DNA of 37,600 nt, taken from the NCBI GenBank assembly GCA_937948985.1, contig CALFAK010000019.1:1-37600 (forward strand), given 5' to 3'. Shown piece by piece: positions 34,802 through 37,600 of this stretch (positions are counted from its first letter, which is position 1; each line of letters begins with the position of its first letter). The notes under the pieces are model-generated. The model searched no databases. It had not been told where the DNA came from and saw only the letters and a program-made list of their open reading frames with translations. Origin of the DNA: an uncultured Neomegalonema sp. (lineage in GTDB: Bacteria; Pseudomonadota; Alphaproteobacteria; Rhodobacterales; Rhodobacteraceae). The position numbers and the translations under genes were made by a program.

Positions 34802-36463
34802 ATGGATATTTTTGCACAGTTCTTTGATGTTCTGCCCGCGTTGCAACAGGGTATTTGGGTGGCGGTACAGCCGCATAACCTCGCCTTGGCGGTCATCGGC
34901 GTTATCGTCGGATTGTTTGTCGGCGCGCTGCCGGGGCTTGGCTCCGTCAATGGTGTCGCGATTCTGCTGCCCTTTACCTTCGTCATTAATGAAGCGACAC
35001 CCGATCCGGCGTCGCCGATGATCTTCCTCGCGGCGATTTATTACGGCGCGATGTACGGGGGCGCGATTTCATCTATCACGCTCGGCATTCCGGGCGCTTC
35101 CACGGCGGTGGCGACCACGTTTGACGGGCGGCCAATGGCCCTGCAAGGCAATGCCGACCGTGCCCTTGTCACCGCTGCGATTGCGTCTTTCGTTGGCGGC
35201 ACGATCGCAACTTTGTTCTTCACGGTCTTCGCGCCTGCGCTCTCTTCTGTAGCGCTGGATTTCGGCAACCCTGAGATTTTCGCGTTGATGTTGCTCGCCT
35301 TTGCGACGTTCATCGGTTTGGGCGGCGATGATATTCCCAAAACGATGTTCTCTATTTTCTTCGGCCTGCTGCTCGCGACAGTCGGTTTTGATACAATCTC
35401 CGGAGAGCCGCGCCTGATCTTTTTCAATGAGCGCGAACAAACCGCCGTTCTTGAGGCGCTCGGCTCAACTGATGCGGCCTCCAGCGTTCCAATCTTCAAT
35501 TCTGTCGGATGGTTCAGCCGGGGCATTCAATTCCTCGTATTGGCCATCGGCGTTTACGGCATAGGCGAGATGCTCTGGACCATCAACGAGTCGCGTTACA
35601 AAGTTACGATGACCGAAACCAAGATCAGTGCTTCGCGGATCATGCGCGGTATCGTCGGCATGAAAGACGCGTGGAAGGGAACCGCCATTGGCTCCCTGCT
35701 CGGTTTCTTTGTCGGTATCTTGCCCGCAGCGGGGGCAACGCCCGGTTCGCTGATGTCTTACGGCGTTTCCAAGATGACCTCGCGCGATCCCAAAAGCTAT
35801 GGTCAGGGCAACCCGGATGGCGTCGCCGCACCTGAGGCCGCCAATAATTCGGCCTCAACGGGCGCAATGCTGCCCATGATGACACTTGGCATCCCCGGTT
35901 CCCCCACCACAGCAGTGCTTCTCGCGGGCATGGTCATCTGGGGACTGGAACCGGGACCGCGTTTGTTTGAGGATCGCCCTGAATTCGTGTGGCCGCTGAT
36001 TGGTTCGTTTTACATCTCGAATATCGTCGCCGTTCTGGTGAATCTCGCGTTCATTCCGCTGTTTCTTGCGGTCTTGCGGATGCCTTTCACGATCCTTGCG
36101 CCTGTGATTTTCGTACTCTCGATCATCGGAACCTACGCCGCCTATGACAACATGTATGACGTGTGGCTGATGGTGCTGTTCGGGCTGGGCGCGTATATGT
36201 TGCGCATCCTTGATTACCCGCTGGCCCCTGCGGTTCTGGCCGTCGTTCTTGGTGGAACGGCAGAACAGAAATTACGCCAATCCCTGTTGCTGTCAGATGG
36301 CGATTTCGCGATTTTCTACAGCCCGTTCTTTGACCGCGATGGCAAGGGTCAGGAATGGTGGATTGCCCCGATCACAACATGGATCGCGGTTATCTTGATA
36401 GCCCTGCCGATTGTCGTCTGGGGGATTCGTAAAATGCGCGGACAGACTGCCGCAGATGTCTAG
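34802..36463 (+). CDS. tctA: Tripartite tricarboxylate transporter large membrane subunit
   Basis: The 553-residue polytopic protein is the transport channel subunit. Family motifs are GALPGLGSVNGVAILLPFTF near residue 40, GAISSITLGIPGASTAVATT, GILPAAGATPGSLMSYGVSK and MMTLGIPGSPTTAVLLAGM. It is longer than the usual 500 or so residues, with a hydrophilic C-terminal insertion before the last helix. The stop codon TAG at 36461 coincides with the TA target duplication of the IS630 remnant; the uninserted site would also read TAG, so the protein end is unchanged. Confidence 0.93.
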   Translation: MDIFAQFFDVLPALQQGIWVAVQPHNLALAVIGVIVGLFVGALPGLGSVNGVAILLPFTFVINEATPDPASPMIFLAAIYYGAMYGGAISSITLGIPGASTAVATTFDGRPMALQGNADRALVTAAIASFVGGTIATLFFTVFAPALSSVALDFGNPEIFALMLLAFATFIGLGGDDIPKTMFSIFFGLLLATVGFDTISGEPRLIFFNEREQTAVLEALGSTDAASSVPIFNSVGWFSRGIQFLVLAIGVYGIGEMLWTINESRYKVTMTETKISASRIMRGIVGMKDAWKGTAIGSLLGFFVGILPAAGATPGSLMSYGVSKMTSRDPKSYGQGNPDGVAAPEAANNSASTGAMLPMMTLGIPGSPTTAVLLAGMVIWGLEPGPRLFEDRPEFVWPLIGSFYISNIVAVLVNLAFIPLFLAVLRMPFTILAPVIFVLSIIGTYAAYDNMYDVWLMVLFGLGAYMLRILDYPLAPAVLAVVLGGTAEQKLRQSLLLSDGDFAIFYSPFFDRDGKGQEWWIAPITTWIAVILIALPIVVWGIRKMRGQTAADV

Positions 36464-36948
36464 AGCATGCTCATTTTAACGCGAGTCGATTTGAGATACC
36501 CTTGCGGGGCAATGTTCGCCCCGGTCCCGCAAGGTCACTGGAAGACAGCCACATTCAAAGCCGCACTGCGTTTATCGGGCATAACAGCGCCGATGTCCTC
36601 GACGGGCCGATGAACAGGGCGGCGTTCCTCGTCTATGTCTAGCAGATGCTCTCCCGACACTGAAACCCCGTGGTATTATCATTATGATAATCTGCCCGCG
36701 CATAAGTCTGCTTGCGTGAGGCAATAGAAACGGCAGGGCAGAGCGCGCTTCGTGCCGCCCTACAGTCCGGGCTTAATCCAATCGAAAATGCGTTCGCAAA
36801 GCTGGAGGCATGGCTCAGAAGGTCGCCGCCCGAATAATCAATGACTTCTGGCAGGCCATCGCAGACGCCATCGACATCTTTACATCGAAGGAACGTGCCA
36901 ACTACTTCCAAACCTGCAGCTATGACCGCGATTGAGATGAATCTGCTC
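36463..36948 (+). mobile_element. Internally deleted IS630-family element (MITE-like)
   Basis: The element is about 486 bases long, flanked by TA on each side (36461-36462 and 36949-36950), the IS630-type target duplication. The ends are imperfect inverted repeats: GAGCATGCTCAT on the left and, read inward from the right, GAGCAGATTCAT. Inside lies only the 3' half of a decayed transposase. Intact members are about 1.1-1.2 kb, so about 600 bases are missing, just inside the left end. Confidence 0.8.
36476..36935 (+). pseudogene. IS630-family transposase remnant (C-terminal half, frameshifted)
   Basis: Reading across several frames gives recognisable IS630 transposase blocks in order: GHWKTATFKAALRLSGITAP (from 36533), LDGPMN then AAFLVYV, DNLPAHKSACVRQ, RARFVPPYSPG, NPIENAFAKLEAWLRR and FWQAIADAIDIFTSKERANY with a TGA at 36933. 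The DDE catalytic Asp (DNLPAHK) and Glu (NPIENAFAK) are still readable, but several frameshifts and in-frame stops disrupt the gene, so it cannot be active. The N-terminal helix-turn-helix half is absent. Confidence 0.85.
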
Positions 36949-37091
36949 TAGACGTTAAACCAAAGCGTGAAGGCAGCTTTGTGGAAGACCGTCACCGGAG
37001 TCGCGTTCCCGGGCATTCCGGCAATCGTTGTCGGGCAATGCTGTGCGAAAATGTTATTCAAAGGATTTTAACGGTTATCGCATCGACATGA

Positions 37092-37115
37092 GAAAGGGGC
37101 CCGAAGGCCCCTTTC
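37092..37115 (-). terminator. Terminator hairpin of Gly/Ala-rich repeat gene
   Basis: A perfect 10-bp inverted repeat, GAAAGGGGCC and GGCCCCTTTC, encloses CGAA; on the minus strand the loop is TTCG closed by C-G, the very stable UUCG tetraloop. It lies 24 bases after the minus-strand stop at 37139. The U-tract is short (TTTCT). Confidence 0.8.
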
Positions 37116-37138
37116 AAGTTTACTTATGATCGGTGTGA

Positions 37139-37600
37139 TCAGTGTTTGTCGTCGGTTCCGGTCATGCCGCCTGCGTCTGCCATCATGTCGCCAGCGGATG
37201 AACCGCTTGCGCCCGATGCGCCGCCTGCGCCGCCAGCAGCACCGCCGCCAGATGCACCACTGATCTGCGAGATCATTTGGGTCAGCTGTTGGATCAGCTC
37301 TTGAAGCTGGCCGAGGATCTCAGTCATAGCCTGCATCATTGGATCGCTGCTACCAGCAGCGTCGGATCCTGCAGCACCTTCAGCGCCACCAGCACCTTCA
37401 GCTCCACAATCCTCACCCATTGATTGCTCAGCGCCGTCGGCTGCGCCAGCATCACCAGCCGCGCCAGCGTTACCGCCAGCTGCACCGGCATCACCAGCCG
37501 CGCCAGCGTTACCGCCAGCTGCGCCAGCATCACCAGCCGCGCCAGCGTTGCCGCCAGCTGCACCGGCATCACCAGCCGCGCCAGCGTTACCGCCAGCTGC
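37139..37600 (-). CDS. Gly/Ala-rich tandem-repeat protein, partial (N-terminus outside window)
   Basis: The minus frame is open from the window end to the TGA at 37139, giving at least 153 residues. The upstream part is tandem 13-residue repeats of the type GGNAGAAGDAGAA. The C-terminal 93 residues hold a Gly/Ala-rich linker, one amphipathic helix (MMQAMTEILGQLQELIQQLT and following MISQISGAS) and a second Gly/Ala/Ser-rich stretch with a short Asp-rich tail ending TDDKH. The internal ATG at 37420 is probably not the start, because the frame stays open through the repeats. No function can be assigned; a surface or secreted structural protein is possible. Confidence 0.75.
   Translation of the reverse strand, partial: AAGGNAGAAGDAGAAGGNAGAAGDAGAAGGNAGAAGDAGAAGGNAGAAGDAGAADGAEQSMGEDCGAEGAGGAEGAAGSDAAGSSDPMMQAMTEILGQLQELIQQLTQMISQISGASGGGAAGGAGGASGASGSSAGDMMADAGGMTGTDDKH
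37442..37597 (-). repeat. Four tandem 39-bp coding repeats
   Basis: Units lie at 37442-37480, 37481-37519, 37520-37558 and 37559-37597, differing by only a few bases (for example GCCAGC versus ACCGGC near the start and GTTACC versus GTTGCC); the array continues beyond the window edge. The 39-base period equals 13 codons, so copy number can change without a frameshift. Confidence 0.9.

Noticed and set aside
36501-36533. Perfect 8-bp inverted repeat CTTGCGGG/CCCGCAAG after tctA as a terminator
   Set aside because: It lies inside the IS630 remnant, overlaps transposase coding sequence and has no U-tract.
37442-37597. Regular 39-bp repeats that could suggest a CRISPR array
   Set aside because: The units are directly adjacent without unique spacers, are in frame with a coding sequence, and no cas genes are present.
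13-37600. tRNA or rRNA genes
   Set aside because: I scanned the intergenic gaps for cloverleaf-like and rRNA-like sequence and saw none; a covariance-model search could still find a small RNA.

Overview
The window reads as chromosome of an aerobic anoxygenic phototroph of the Rhodobacterales (Roseobacter-group-like). The evidence is a pucBAC light-harvesting 2 operon whose beta and alpha peptides align without gaps to my recollection of Rhodobacter sphaeroides PucB/PucA, a pca operon with a BKACE enzyme in place of the usual last steps, and a MerR-controlled fatty-acid oxidation cluster. The assignment rests on recall of protein families, not on a database search.

Layout. 1-514: gene-free, with a cluster of intergenic palindromes. 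515-4402 (+): tightly overlapping protocatechuate operon pcaC-pcaH-pcaG-BKACE-pcaB. 4403-7461 (+): puc operon with a PpsR/CrtJ-type operator, pucB, an unusually long pucA, a post-pucA hairpin, pucC, a previously unfamiliar stress-domain/repeat protein and a terminator. 7671-9380 (-): large acidic protein of unknown function with a C-terminal membrane anchor. 9518-16383 (+): MerR regulator with its probable operator, acyl-CoA dehydrogenase, small lipoprotein, GST-like protein, thiolase and FadB-like trifunctional protein. 16550-18583 (+): secreted SGNH/GDSL esterase autotransporter. 18639-20901 (-): ung, trpD, trpG. 20964-22354 (+): divergent polysaccharide deacetylase and a small cupin.

22804-36463 is the most interesting block. 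A divergent SucCD-like acyl-CoA ligase pair (-) faces a GntR/FCD regulator followed by oxalyl-CoA decarboxylase, formyl-CoA:oxalate CoA-transferase, a Uma2-type nuclease, a stand-alone homologue of the 10-formyl-tetrahydrofolate hydrolase domain, formate-tetrahydrofolate ligase, a tandem universal stress protein and a complete TctCBA tripartite transporter. Together this looks like an oxalate uptake and C1-transfer locus: oxalate enters, is activated to oxalyl-CoA, decarboxylated to formyl-CoA, and the formyl group may be passed to tetrahydrofolate, either for C1 assimilation or for ATP recovery by formate-THF ligase running in reverse. The last step and the role of the SucCD-like pair are inference.

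36463-36948 is an internally deleted IS630-family element inserted exactly in the tctA stop codon, which it regenerates. The window ends in the 3' part of a Gly/Ala-rich gene (-) built of 39-bp tandem repeats.
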